A stretch of DNA of 36,403 nt from Anaerolineae bacterium (lineage in GTDB: Bacteria > Chloroflexota > Anaerolineae > Anaerolineales > UBA11579), in the NCBI GenBank assembly GCA_004297445.1, contig SCUK01000022.1, forward strand, positions 1 through 36,403, given 5' to 3'. This document shows, in pieces, positions 24,779 to 33,115 of this stretch; within the stretch, counting starts at the first letter, position 1, and every line of letters starts with the position of its first letter. Both the position numbers and the translations under genes were made by a program. Under the pieces are notes generated by a model, which had not been told where the DNA came from, did not search any database, and saw only the letters and a program-made list of their open reading frames with translations.

Positions 24779-26704
24779 GTGCCCAAACCCACCCCTTATG
24801 GCTCCTGGCCCTCGCCCATCTCGGCGGCGCTGGTCGTGGCTGGTTCGCTGCGCTTGAGCGACCCGCGGCTGGACGGCGAGTACGTCTATTTCATTGAAGG
24901 CCGCCCGCAGGAAAAGGGCCGCAACGTCATCGTCCGGCGCACGCCGGATGGCGCGTTGACCGACGTGCTGCCGATGCCCTACGACGCTCGCAGCGGCGCC
25001 CACGAGTACGGCGGCGGCGCGTACACCGTCCATGACGGCACGGTGTTCTTCGTCAACTTCGCCGACCAGCGCATTTATACAGTGGAGCCCAACGGCGAAC
25101 CGCGCCCGCTCACGCCCGAAGGCGCTCTGCGCTACGCCGATCTGGTAGTGGACGCGTCGCGTAACCGCCTGCTGTGCATCGTCGAAGACCACAGCGAATC
25201 CGACCAGCAGGCCGTGAACACGCTGGCGGCGATTGACCTGGACAGCGGCGACATCGCCCTCACGCTGGCCGAAGGCGATGACTTCTATTCCAGCCCGGCC
25301 ATCAGCCCGGACGGCACGCAAATCGCCTGGATGGCATGGAACCACCCCAACATGCCGTGGGACGGCACCGAGGTCTGGGTAGCGGACCTGGACGCGCAGG
25401 TCCGGCCGCACGGGCGCCGGCAAGTGGCCGGCGGGCCGGACGAAAGCGCCGTGCAGCCGAAGTGGTCGCCGGATGGGACGCTGTATTTCATCTCCGACCG
25501 CACGGACTGGTGGAATCTGTACCGCTGGGACGGGGACGAAATCCACCCCGTGCTTGAAATGGACGCCGAGTTCTGCCATCCGCAGTGGGTGTTCGGACGA
25601 TTCTCGTACGGATTCCTCTCGCCGCAAACCATCCTCGCCATCTACACGCAGAATGGCGAGTGGTCGCTGGGCATGCTGGATACTGAAACAGGAAAACTGC
25701 GCGAAGTAAAAACCCCGTTCACCTACCTTGATTATGTGCAGGTGGCCGATGAACGGCTGGCCTGCGTGGGCGGCTCGGCGACCGAGCCCAACGGCGTGCG
25801 ACTGTACGACCTGCTGGCCGACGAGTGGCACACCCTCCAGCGCGCAAGCGATGTGGATGTGGACCCCGGCTATCTCTCCACGCCACAGGCGGTGGAGTTC
25901 CCCACCGAGGGCGGCCTGACGGCGCATGGCCTGTACTACCCGCCGAAGAACAAAGACGTGACCGCGCCCAAAGACGAAGCTCCGCCGCTCATCGTGATGA
26001 GCCACGGCGGACCCACCAGCGCCACAGCCAGCCTGTTCGACCTGCGCATCCCGTACTGGACCAGCCGCGGGTTCGCGGTGCTGGACGTGAACTACGGCGG
26101 CAGCACCGGCTACGGCCGCGCCTACCGCCAACGGCTCAACCTCAACTGGGGCGTGGTGGACGTGCAGGATTGCGAGAACGGCGCGAAGTATCTGGCGGCG
26201 CAGGGCATGGCCGACCCGGCGCGGCTCATCATCCGCGGGGGCAGCGCCGGCGGCTACACGACCCTGTGCGCGCTCACCTTTGGCAAAACCTTCCAGGCCG
26301 GTGCCTCGCATTACGGCATCGGCGACCTGGAAACGCTGGCGACCGACACCCACAAATTTGAGAGCCGCTACCTGGACACAATGATCGGCCCCTACCCGCA
26401 GGACAAGAACACCTACGTGGCGCGCTCGCCGGTGAACCACTACCGGCAGATTGAGGCGCCGGTCATCTTCTTCCAGGGGTCGGAAGACAAAGTCGTGCCA
26501 CCGAACCAGAGCGAGACGATGTTTGAGGCGGTGCGCGCCAAGGAAATCCCCACCGCCTATGTGCTGTTCGAGGGCGAGGGGCACGGCTTCCGGCAGGCGG
26601 CCAACATCCAGCGGGCGCTGGAAGCCGAGCTGTACTTCTACGGCAAGGTGTTCGGGTTCAACGTGGACAAGAGCATCGCGCCGGTGAAAATCGAGAACTT
26701 GTAG
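24779..26704 (+). CDS. S9-family peptidase (acylaminoacyl-peptidase / dipeptidyl-aminopeptidase type)
   Basis: The protein is 641 aa from the GTG at 24779, which has GGAGG 4 nt upstream; an earlier ATG (24692) lies in the hairpin. The N-terminal half (about 20-380) is a beta-propeller of WD40-like blades with SPDGTQIAWMAW and KWSPDGTLYFISDR signatures. The C-terminal alpha/beta-hydrolase (about 390-641) has the nucleophile S489 in GGSAGGYT, the acid in GSEDKVVPP and the base in GEGHGF. HGGPTS near 420 is the oxyanion-side motif of the S9C group. The enzyme removes N-terminal dipeptides or acyl-amino acids from small peptides. There is no signal peptide, so it is likely cytosolic. It forms a single-gene unit. 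Confidence 0.92.
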   Translation: MPKPTPYGSWPSPISAALVVAGSLRLSDPRLDGEYVYFIEGRPQEKGRNVIVRRTPDGALTDVLPMPYDARSGAHEYGGGAYTVHDGTVFFVNFADQRIYTVEPNGEPRPLTPEGALRYADLVVDASRNRLLCIVEDHSESDQQAVNTLAAIDLDSGDIALTLAEGDDFYSSPAISPDGTQIAWMAWNHPNMPWDGTEVWVADLDAQVRPHGRRQVAGGPDESAVQPKWSPDGTLYFISDRTDWWNLYRWDGDEIHPVLEMDAEFCHPQWVFGRFSYGFLSPQTILAIYTQNGEWSLGMLDTETGKLREVKTPFTYLDYVQVADERLACVGGSATEPNGVRLYDLLADEWHTLQRASDVDVDPGYLSTPQAVEFPTEGGLTAHGLYYPPKNKDVTAPKDEAPPLIVMSHGGPTSATASLFDLRIPYWTSRGFAVLDVNYGGSTGYGRAYRQRLNLNWGVVDVQDCENGAKYLAAQGMADPARLIIRGGSAGGYTTLCALTFGKTFQAGASHYGIGDLETLATDTHKFESRYLDTMIGPYPQDKNTYVARSPVNHYRQIEAPVIFFQGSEDKVVPPNQSETMFEAVRAKEIPTAYVLFEGEGHGFRQAANIQRALEAELYFYGKVFGFNVDKSIAPVKIENL

Positions 26705-26792
26705 ACCGCCCTTGTTGCCATAGCAACCATCAACAGGATAAACCGTATCCAGATGGGGGACATCTGTCCCTTTCGCCAAACGCGTGGCTGTC

Positions 26793-26798
26793 TATAAT
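26793..26798 (+). promoter_or_regulatory. TATAAT box of the flavodoxin-pair operon
   Basis: This is a perfect -10, 51 nt before the ATG at 26850, with a weak TTTCGC -35 16 nt upstream. The leader carries AGGAAAGG. The rest of 26705-26849 holds no gene. Confidence 0.5.
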
Positions 26799-26849
26799 CG
26801 CGCCTGTGTCTCTCAACAGGCTCGAAAGACCCAGGAAAGGGCAAACAGC

Positions 26850-27371
26850 ATGAATGAGAAAGTTCTCGTTACCTATGCCAGCCGTTTCGGCTCCACGGCA
26901 GGCGTGGCGCAGGCCATTGGAAAAACCCTAGCGGAATCTGGCGTGCAAGTGGATGTCCTCGCCATGCAGGATGTAAAAGACGTGTCTGGCTACCGGGCGG
27001 TCGTAACAGGCAGCGCGATTAATAGCGGCGTCTGGCTGCCGGAGGCCATGCAATTCGTGCAGACCCATCAGGCGGCGCTTCGTAGTAAACCCTTCGCGGC
27101 TTTTCTGGTGTGCATGACACTCTCCATGCGCAGCGCGGAGAACTACCGCAGCCATGTGGCGACATGGCTGGAGCCGGTGCGCGCCCTGGTGCGCCCGGTG
27201 AAAGAGGGACTGTTCGCCGGCGCGCTGGACATTGCTAGGATCCCCTCGTTTGGCGACCGCCTCAAATTCCGGCTGAGCGTGCTATTCGGCGCGTGGAAGG
27301 AAGGGGACCATCGCGATTGGGATGCAATTGATGCCTGGGCGCAGGAGCTTAAGCCTCTCCTGGCATTGTGA
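26850..27371 (+). CDS. Flavodoxin-domain protein, HemG-like (cytosolic)
   Basis: The protein is 173 aa from the ATG at 26850, with AGGAAAGG upstream. The flavodoxin fold begins KVLVTYASRFGSTAGVAQAIGKTL, the FMN-phosphate loop. Strand 3 reads YRAVVTGSAINSGVWLPEAMQFV, and the C-terminal half contains the long insertion typical of HemG-type flavodoxins (LEPVRALVRPVKEGLFAGALD...). HemG is the menaquinone-dependent protoporphyrinogen IX dehydrogenase of about 180 aa. The size and the FAGALD segment fit, but sequence alone cannot separate it from other flavodoxin-family oxidoreductases. It has no export signal. It lies 30 nt upstream of a second flavodoxin gene with a Tat signal, so the two are probably one transcript. 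Confidence 0.8.
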   Translation: MNEKVLVTYASRFGSTAGVAQAIGKTLAESGVQVDVLAMQDVKDVSGYRAVVTGSAINSGVWLPEAMQFVQTHQAALRSKPFAAFLVCMTLSMRSAENYRSHVATWLEPVRALVRPVKEGLFAGALDIARIPSFGDRLKFRLSVLFGAWKEGDHRDWDAIDAWAQELKPLLAL

Positions 27372-27401
27372 TGCGAAGACATTGGATCTTATGGGAGACC
27401 C

Positions 27402-28058
27402 ATGGAAACGAACAAGGTAACGCGACGCGGTTTCCTTAAAATCGCCGGGCTCACTCTGGGCGGTTCGATTCTGACCTGTTCGGGCCTCGGCTATCTGGCA
27501 TCGCGTTCGCTCGCGACCAAGATGGCGAGGCTCGAACCTTCCGAATTCACCTTCGGGGAGGGGAATTCCGCAGATGCAAGAGTTCTGGTGGCTTATGCCA
27601 CCTATGCGGGTTCGACGATGGAGGTTGCTGCGGCTATTGGCGAAGAACTTGGGGTGCGTGGATATCGCGTGGATGTCAAACCTGTCTCTGAGGTCACGCG
27701 GTGGAACAACTATCAGGCCGTGGTCATTGGGAGCGCTGTGCAGTATGGTGACTGGCTTCCCGAAGCGATTGAGTTTGTCAGGGCGAATCAGCAGGTCCTG
27801 AAGAGCACGCGCGTGGCGTTGTTCAGCGTCCACATTCTGAACCTTGAGGACGACCCGACCAGCCGGGCGGCGCGGCTCGCTTATCTGGACCGGGTCCGCC
27901 CCTCTATTCAGGCTGAGGCGGAAGAATTCTTCGCGGGCCGGTTTGACCAGCGCGGAGCCGTGCGATTGTTACCGAAATTGATTGCCTGGGCGACGCCGGA
28001 ATTCGACCTGCTGGACTGGTCGAAGATTCGCGCCTGGGCGCAGACAATCTTCTCATAG
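27402..28058 (+). CDS. Tat-exported flavodoxin-domain protein
   Basis: The protein is 218 aa, with GGGAG about 5 nt before the ATG. The N-terminus, METNKVTRRGFLKIAG, is a consensus twin-arginine motif (TRRGFLK) followed by a hydrophobic core (LTLGGSILTCSGLGYL). The mature part (about 55-218) is a flavodoxin fold close to the upstream protein: RVLVAYATYAGSTMEVAAAIG, then YQAVVIGSAVQYGDWLPEAIEFV, then the same insertion and C-terminus (FFAGRFD..., DLLDWSKIRAWAQ). It therefore looks like a duplicated HemG-like flavodoxin that is folded with FMN in the cytosol and exported. C26 in LTCSG does not form a good lipobox. The electron partner is unknown. Placement of a flavodoxin outside the membrane is unusual. 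Confidence 0.85.
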   Translation: METNKVTRRGFLKIAGLTLGGSILTCSGLGYLASRSLATKMARLEPSEFTFGEGNSADARVLVAYATYAGSTMEVAAAIGEELGVRGYRVDVKPVSEVTRWNNYQAVVIGSAVQYGDWLPEAIEFVRANQQVLKSTRVALFSVHILNLEDDPTSRAARLAYLDRVRPSIQAEAEEFFAGRFDQRGAVRLLPKLIAWATPEFDLLDWSKIRAWAQTIFS

Positions 28059-28326
28059 CCAAACGCGGGCCGGCTGGATGAAAGAACCGGATGCCCGCTC
28101 TCACCTCAGAAGGTCGTTTCTGGCATGAACACAGATGATTACACCTCCACCGGGCGAGAGAGGGCCTGCAGAACCAGGTGCACGCAACCCGCTGGCGGAA
28201 ATCGTCTGGTGAGCAGGGGAACAGAGTAACTTTATTGCATAATACATAGATAATATTTGTATTTTTACAAAATATCATGCATTTTGTTATTGGCAATGTT
28301 CGTCACATCCTTGATATACTCCCCGC
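28059..28326 (+). promoter_or_regulatory. AT-rich promoter region with inverted repeat before the small membrane protein
   Basis: No gene is seen in this 268-bp space. From about 28225 the sequence is markedly AT-rich against its surroundings. It contains the imperfect inverted repeat GATAATATTTGTA (28249-28261) / TACAAAATATC (28266-28276). A TATACT -10 (28315-28320) lies 6 nt before the ATG, with TTGGCA (28290-28295) as possible -35 at 19 nt. The repeat is in the position of an activator or repressor site. Confidence 0.5.
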
Positions 28327-28605
28327 ATGGAAAAGCGACAACTCGGTATCGGACTGCTGATATTCACAGGAATCCTGTGTGCCTGCCCGGGAACCTGCCT
28401 GATGATGATTGGCGCCTATGATGCCCTGGTCTACACTGCCCCGGAACTTGGCACGCCGGTCTTCTTGCCGCTTGAACTGGTGTTCGTCATGGGCTTTGCC
28501 TGCGGGATGGTGCTCATTCCCCTGGGCATATGGACCTACTTCTTTGGTCCGCGCCGCCGCCCGAAGGTGATGCCCGACGACGAGCCAATTCCCCCGGCGA
28601 TCTGA
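28327..28605 (+). CDS. Small two-helix membrane protein of unknown function
   Basis: The protein is 92 aa. Two hydrophobic segments (about 7-30 and 46-70) flank a short loop, and the tail is basic then acidic (PRRRPKVMPDDEPIPP). Cysteines in LCACPGTC cluster in the first helix and one more lies in the second. I do not recognise a family. The ATG at 28327 has a TATACT box ending 6 nt before it and no Shine-Dalgarno, so the mRNA is probably leaderless. A terminator follows at once. Coding is supported by the transmembrane pattern, promoter and terminator; function is unknown. Confidence 0.7.
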   Translation: MEKRQLGIGLLIFTGILCACPGTCLMMIGAYDALVYTAPELGTPVFLPLELVFVMGFACGMVLIPLGIWTYFFGPRRRPKVMPDDEPIPPAI

Positions 28606-28613
28606 AAAACAAA

Positions 28614-28656
28614 AAATCCGACTTCGAGACACAAGTGTCTTTAAGAAGTCGGATTT
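28614..28656. terminator. Bidirectional terminator with nested stem
   Basis: AAATCCGACTTC (28614-28625) pairs perfectly with GAAGTCGGATTT (28645-28656), and the inner GAGACAC/GTGTCTT forms a second stem. A and T tracts flank it. It separates the small membrane gene from the convergent minus-strand gene. Confidence 0.9.
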
Positions 28657-28677
28657 ATTCTTTATCGAGGGACTACC

Positions 28678-29343
28678 TCACGGGCAGCCGCCCAGCCCCA
28701 GCTTGCAGCGCGCCTCCGCCCAGCTATCCGGCAATTCATTCAACAACGTATAGAACGGGGCCACCACTTCCTGCAGACCCACAAACGGCTCGTGCAATTC
28801 GGTGTTCTCCAGCGGGATGTTCACCGGCACATTCAACTGCACAGGGATGGTGGTATCCACCGGCACGGTGATGTCCAGCGCGATGGGCAGGCGCGTGCCA
28901 GCCGGCAGGATGATGTTGGTGGGTGCCTGCTGGATGTTCAGCCCGCCCGTGGTGAGGGTGACGATGGCGCCAATAATCGGCGTGGCTTCCGTGAGAGTGA
29001 CGGTGGTGTCGGCCTGCACCCGCAGGTCAAATTGCACCGGGATGCGGTCATCCACCACCACGTTGGTTTCGATGCTGGCCTGGTCCATCAGGATGAAGTT
29101 GTAATACAGGCCGCCCAACAGCTGGTTCTGCACCAGATCTTTGAGGGCGAACAACTGGCGGCTGGTGGCCAGCAGCGCCACCACCAGCACGATGTTGAGA
29201 ATGATGGAGAGCGCCGAGCCGAGCGTCCAGAAGGCGGGCAGCACCCGGCCCTGCCAGACGAAGCGGCGCGCCAGAGGGGGCTCGTCCGGGTCAGCGGTAT
29301 GGGCGGGCGCGGGGCGCGAAGGGGAAGAGGTTGACGTTTGCAT
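28678..29343 (-). CDS. Single-pass membrane-anchored protein of unknown function
   Basis: The protein is 221 aa from the ATG at 29343, which has a good promoter 22 nt upstream. A longer in-frame start at 29466 would overlap that promoter and the divergent one. The N-terminal 35 residues are Ser/Pro/Arg-rich and cytoplasmic. One strong transmembrane helix follows (about 42-65, ILNIVLVVALLATS). The rest is an extracytoplasmic domain of regular strand-like repeats (VQFDLRVQADTTVTL, RLPIALDITVPVDTT, IPVQLNVPVNIPLE) that suggests a beta-sandwich or elongated beta structure. Two cysteines near the end (RCKLGLGGCP) could form a disulfide. I do not recognise the family. The gene stands alone on the minus strand. 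Confidence 0.75.
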   Translation of the reverse strand: MQTSTSSPSRPAPAHTADPDEPPLARRFVWQGRVLPAFWTLGSALSIILNIVLVVALLATSRQLFALKDLVQNQLLGGLYYNFILMDQASIETNVVVDDRIPVQFDLRVQADTTVTLTEATPIIGAIVTLTTGGLNIQQAPTNIILPAGTRLPIALDITVPVDTTIPVQLNVPVNIPLENTELHEPFVGLQEVVAPFYTLLNELPDSWAEARCKLGLGGCP

Positions 29344-29364
29344 CCTGATTCCTGAACAGGATTC

Positions 29365-29393
29365 ACTATAGCATAAGGAAAGGGGCGGGGCAA
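29365..29393 (-). promoter_or_regulatory. Promoter of the minus-strand membrane protein gene
   Basis: On the minus strand TTGCCC (29393-29388) and TATAGT (29370-29365) are 17 nt apart, upstream of the ATG at 29343. Confidence 0.6.
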
Positions 29394-29424
29394 CGAAGGC
29401 AGGCGGGCAACTTGCGCCCTCACC

Positions 29425-29453
29425 TTGAGAATTCAGGTGGGCACGGCTATAAT
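29425..29453 (+). promoter_or_regulatory. Promoter of the FAD oxidoreductase gene
   Basis: TTGAGA (29425-29430) and TATAAT (29448-29453) are separated by 17 nt. The leader of about 20 nt carries TTGGAG before the ATG at 29481. Confidence 0.75.
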
Positions 29454-29480
29454 CGCGCGCGGCCAACCATTGGAGACATC

Positions 29481-30833
29481 ATGACCGACAACGCAAACGC
29501 ACACAACCAGGCCGTGGCCGTCATTGGAGCCGGGCCGGCCGGCCTGTACGCCGCCCGCCTGCTGGCCGAAGCCGGGCACCCGGTGGCGCTGCTCAACCGC
29601 GACATCAAACTGGGCGGGCTGGCCGAGTACGGCATTTTCCACAACAAACACAAGATGAAGAACGGCCTGCGTAAGCAGTTCCGCGGGTTGATGGAATCAG
29701 ACAACCTGCACTACTTCGGCAACCTGGTGGTGGGCAACGCGGGCGACCTGACGCTGGACGACCTGCGCGGCCTGGGCTTTGCCGCCGTGCTGGTGACGGT
29801 GGGGGCGCAGGGCACCAAGTGGCTGGGGCTGGAAGGCGAAGACCTGCGCGGCGTGTATCATGCCAAGGACATCGTCTACCACTACAACCAGCTGCCGCCC
29901 TACGCCGAGCAGGAGTACCCCTTTGGGCGACGGGTGGCGCTGGTGGGCGTGGGCAACGTGATGATCGACATCGCCAACTACTGCATCCACGACCTGAAGG
30001 TGGACGAAGTGACCGCCGCGGCGCGGCGCGGCCCGGCCGATGTGAAATTCACAAAAAAGGAAATGAGCCTGGTGGCCGCCAACCTGGACCTCGCCCACCT
30101 CGAGAGCGAAATCGAGCGCAGCCGGGCGGTATTGGCGAGCGTGGGGCAGGACCCGGATGCCGCCAAAGCCTTCATCCTGAGCGCGCTGGACAAGGCCGAG
30201 CCCAAAGACTCGGAAACCGTGTTCCGGCTGGACTTCCTCGCCTCGCCCACCCGCATCCTGGGAGAAGGCGGGCAGGTGACTGGGCTGGAAGTGGAAGAGA
30301 CCACCCTGGAACCGCGGCCGGGCGGCGGCGAGAGCAAGTCTGTGGGGCTGGGCACACATCGCATCATCGCCTGCGACACGGTGGTGTTCTGCATCGGTGA
30401 CCGGGTGGATGCGTCCTTCGGTTTGCCGCTGGACAAATGGCAGGAATTCGCCAAGCACCCCGAGCCGCGCTACCCGCGCGAAGGCTGGTCGTACGAAGCG
30501 TGGGACCCGCAGACCGGGCAGGCGATTGAAGGTACGTTTGTGGCTGGTTGGGCGCGCGAGGCTAGCAGCGGGCTGGTGGGCACCGCCCGCAAGGACGGCG
30601 AGAACGGCGGCGAAGCCGTGCTGCATTACCTGGCTACCACGCCAACGGCCGGAAATCCCGGGGCGCTGGCCGCGCTGGAAGCGCGACTAAACGGGCTGGG
30701 CAAGCCGGTAGTACGCAAACCGGACTGGCAGCGATTGGAAGAATTCGAGGCCCGGCAAGCGGCGGAAAAAGGGCTGGAGTTCTTCAAATTCTCTTCCAAT
30801 GCCGAAATGCTGGCGGCCATTGGCCTGAAATAA
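29481..30833 (+). CDS. FAD/NAD(P)-dependent oxidoreductase, FprA/adrenodoxin-reductase-like
   Basis: The protein is 450 aa from the ATG at 29481, with GGAG 6-7 nt upstream. The FAD-binding Rossmann motif is VIGAGPAGLYAARLL (about 13-27). KLGGLAEYGI is the second flavin-contact motif seen in GltD- and FprA-like enzymes. The NAD(P) Rossmann motif is VALVGVGNVMIDIANYCI (about 153-170), whose GVGNVxxD form is typical of adrenodoxin-reductase-like proteins. RRGPADVKFTKKE follows, and near 350-375 GTFVAGWAREASSGLVGTARKDG matches the FprA signature W(A)xRGPxGxIGTN. No iron-sulfur cysteine cluster is present, so it is a one-domain-pair flavoprotein. It probably passes electrons between NAD(P)H and a ferredoxin or similar carrier. 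No ferredoxin gene is adjacent. Confidence 0.85.
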   Translation: MTDNANAHNQAVAVIGAGPAGLYAARLLAEAGHPVALLNRDIKLGGLAEYGIFHNKHKMKNGLRKQFRGLMESDNLHYFGNLVVGNAGDLTLDDLRGLGFAAVLVTVGAQGTKWLGLEGEDLRGVYHAKDIVYHYNQLPPYAEQEYPFGRRVALVGVGNVMIDIANYCIHDLKVDEVTAAARRGPADVKFTKKEMSLVAANLDLAHLESEIERSRAVLASVGQDPDAAKAFILSALDKAEPKDSETVFRLDFLASPTRILGEGGQVTGLEVEETTLEPRPGGGESKSVGLGTHRIIACDTVVFCIGDRVDASFGLPLDKWQEFAKHPEPRYPREGWSYEAWDPQTGQAIEGTFVAGWAREASSGLVGTARKDGENGGEAVLHYLATTPTAGNPGALAALEARLNGLGKPVVRKPDWQRLEEFEARQAAEKGLEFFKFSSNAEMLAAIGLK

Positions 30834-31033
30834 GGCGGATTCAAGGGGATTCACCGGGGTTTTTTACGAAATTGTTACGTCCCCGCGCGGCATTTTAGAC
30901 GATACTTTAGACGACATACTGAATACTGGTCAGCTGGTAACCGGCGGCGTTAGGGCTAACGTCTTATTGACGCTGCCCGTTGCGCCGCTATCGTTGTGTA
31001 TATGGCACTTAAATCTGGAGGATGAACGCTGTG
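30834..31033 (+). promoter_or_regulatory. Leader region of the diguanylate cyclase, with tandem 12-bp repeats
   Basis: Two tandem copies, TTTAGACGATAC (30894-30905) and TTTAGACGACAT (30906-30917), are followed by the palindrome CGTTAG/CTAACG (30948-30953/30956-30961). A promoter-like pair TTGACG (30967-30972) and TATCGT (30989-30994) has a 16-nt spacer. The direct repeats lie 50-73 nt upstream of the -35, a usual place for activator binding. No gene is seen here. Confidence 0.45.
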
Positions 31034-33115
31034 ATGAGTACCGCCCGCCGGCGTGAACCGCTGGCCGAAACCGAAGCCACCCGCATGGCGCAGGCCGCCC
31101 TGGCATTCGGTTTCGACGCGCCCCGGCTGCTGGTCGCCATCGCTGCCATCTCCGCGCCGCTGGATGTTGCCGAGATCGCCCGTGCCGCGGCGCGGGAAAT
31201 CATCGCCATCACCGGTCTGGCGGCGTGCGCTATCTCGCGCTGGGATGAACAGAACGAGGAACTATTTCTGTGGGCGGAGGAATATCCGGATGGCGGCAGC
31301 ACATCCAAAGAGCTCTTCGAACCCATCGATCTGAACGAATACCCGGCAAGCCTGAATATCCTGCGCACCGGCAACGTCCTGCAGGTGCAGGTCAACGACC
31401 CCGCTGCTGATCCCGCCGAACGCCAGTACCTGCGCAAGGTTAACAGCCTTTCGGTGCTGCTGGTGCCGCTGCGCGGGCGGCATAGCGTACTCGGAATCAT
31501 GGAGATGTACGCCGACCATGAAGAGTACGTCTTTAAGGAAAGCGATATCGCGCTGGTGGAGGTCCTGGCCAGCCATGCCGGCCTGGCCATCGAGCGTTCC
31601 CTGCTGCTGAGCGAAGCCAACCGGCGCGCCGCTGAAATGGAAGCCCTGCGCCATGCCAGCCTCACCCTCACCTCCGGAATGGAACTGGACGATGTATTTC
31701 AGGCGGTGCTGAGCGCGGCGCTGAAAATCTCGCCGGGCGGGCGCGGGGTGCACATCTTCACCTACGACGGCGAAACGCTGAGTTTTGGCGCGGCGCGCTG
31801 GGCCAACGAGGAGCAAAGCGCCGCCTTCCCGTTTGCCATGCCGCGGCCGGAAGGCCTCACCTACACCGTGGCGCGCTCCGGCCGCATGCTGGCCGTGGGC
31901 GACCTGCGCCACCACCCGCTGTTCCAGGACGCGCCGATGAGTTGGGACGGCGCCATCATCGGCATTCCGCTTAAATCCAGCGACCGCGTGGTAGGGGTGA
32001 TGAACATCGCCTACGAACGGCCGCGTACCCTGCCGCATCAGGAATTGAATCTGCTCAACCTGCTGGCCGACCAGGCGGCGGTGGCGATTGACCGCGCTCT
32101 GGCGCTGAAGGAAGCGCGCCGCCGCGCCGCCGAACTGGAAGCGGTGCACCAGGCCAGCCTGAAACTGACCGCCAGCTTGAACCAGGATGAGGTGTTTGAG
32201 GCGGTACTGAATGCGTCGCTGCAACTTTCGGTGGACGCGCTGGACAGCCACATCTTCACCTTTCAGGACGGTGTGCTGCGCTTTCGGGCGGCGCGCTGGG
32301 CCGATGGCCGCCAGAATTCGCCCTGGGCGCAACCCCGCCAGGACGGCCTGACCTACCGCGTGGCGCGCACCGGCCAGATCATTACCGTGAACGACACCGG
32401 CACCGACCCGCTGTACGCCGGACCGGACCGCCCGCCCAACCCGGATGGCTGGCGCGGGGCAATCATCGGGATGCCGCTGAAGATTGGCGAGCGGGTGGTG
32501 GGGGTGATGAACGTGGCTTACCAGGTGCCGCGGCCGATTACGCGCGATGACCGCCGGGCGCTCACCCTGCTGGCCGACCAGGCCGCGGTAGCCATCGAGA
32601 ATGCGCGCCTGCACGAACTGGTGAGCCTGCAGGCGCTGACTGACGCGCTGACCAACCTGCCCAACCGGCGGGCGTTTGACACTCGGTTGGACGACGAAAT
32701 TCGCCGCGCCGAACGCTACAAGCACCCGTTTGCAATGGCGATGATGGACATGGACGGCTTCAAGAAGGTGAACGACACCTTCGGCCACCCGGTGGGGGAT
32801 GAGACGCTCACGCGCTTGGGGGCGGTGATGCGCGAAGCGATTCGCGACACAGATTTCATCGCCCGGATGGGCGGCGACGAGTTCGCGCTGGTGCTGCCCG
32901 AGACGCAGCGGGACGAAGCGGAGAAGGTGGCGGCCAAGATTAAGCAGGCAGTGTCCTCGTGCGAGCTCTCCTGGGAGGCGGAACACGGCCGTCCGTTTGC
33001 GGTGTCGATTTCGGTGGGCGTGGCGGTCTTTCCGGCGGATGGTGCAACCAAAGAAGCACTGATGACCTGCGCCGATGCTACGTTGTATCGGGAGAAGCAA
33101 GCAAACCCGCGCTAA
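31034..33115 (+). CDS. Diguanylate cyclase with three GAF domains (GGDEF)
   Basis: The protein is 693 aa. GGAGG at 31017-31021 touches the first ATG (31022), so the real start is more likely GTG 31031 or ATG 31034. Three GAF domains follow in series (about 30-190, 200-355 and 365-520). The second and third are close repeats: both have an AAELEAVHQASLxLT-like linker, a DGxxLxFxAARWA strand and GLTYxVARxGR/Q. The C-terminal GGDEF domain (about 525-693) has an intact active site in ARMGGDEFALVLP and an RDTD inhibitory site five residues before it. It should make cyclic di-GMP and be subject to product inhibition. There is no membrane segment or PAS domain; GAF ligands are unknown. No EAL or HD-GYP partner is in the window. 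Confidence 0.93.
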   Translation: MSTARRREPLAETEATRMAQAALAFGFDAPRLLVAIAAISAPLDVAEIARAAAREIIAITGLAACAISRWDEQNEELFLWAEEYPDGGSTSKELFEPIDLNEYPASLNILRTGNVLQVQVNDPAADPAERQYLRKVNSLSVLLVPLRGRHSVLGIMEMYADHEEYVFKESDIALVEVLASHAGLAIERSLLLSEANRRAAEMEALRHASLTLTSGMELDDVFQAVLSAALKISPGGRGVHIFTYDGETLSFGAARWANEEQSAAFPFAMPRPEGLTYTVARSGRMLAVGDLRHHPLFQDAPMSWDGAIIGIPLKSSDRVVGVMNIAYERPRTLPHQELNLLNLLADQAAVAIDRALALKEARRRAAELEAVHQASLKLTASLNQDEVFEAVLNASLQLSVDALDSHIFTFQDGVLRFRAARWADGRQNSPWAQPRQDGLTYRVARTGQIITVNDTGTDPLYAGPDRPPNPDGWRGAIIGMPLKIGERVVGVMNVAYQVPRPITRDDRRALTLLADQAAVAIENARLHELVSLQALTDALTNLPNRRAFDTRLDDEIRRAERYKHPFAMAMMDMDGFKKVNDTFGHPVGDETLTRLGAVMREAIRDTDFIARMGGDEFALVLPETQRDEAEKVAAKIKQAVSSCELSWEAEHGRPFAVSISVGVAVFPADGATKEALMTCADATLYREKQANPR

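Noticed and set aside
24386..26779. 797-codon minus-strand frame over the methyltransferase and S9 peptidase
   Set aside because: It covers two well-identified plus-strand genes and the hairpin between them, and encodes His/Arg-rich sequence without domains.
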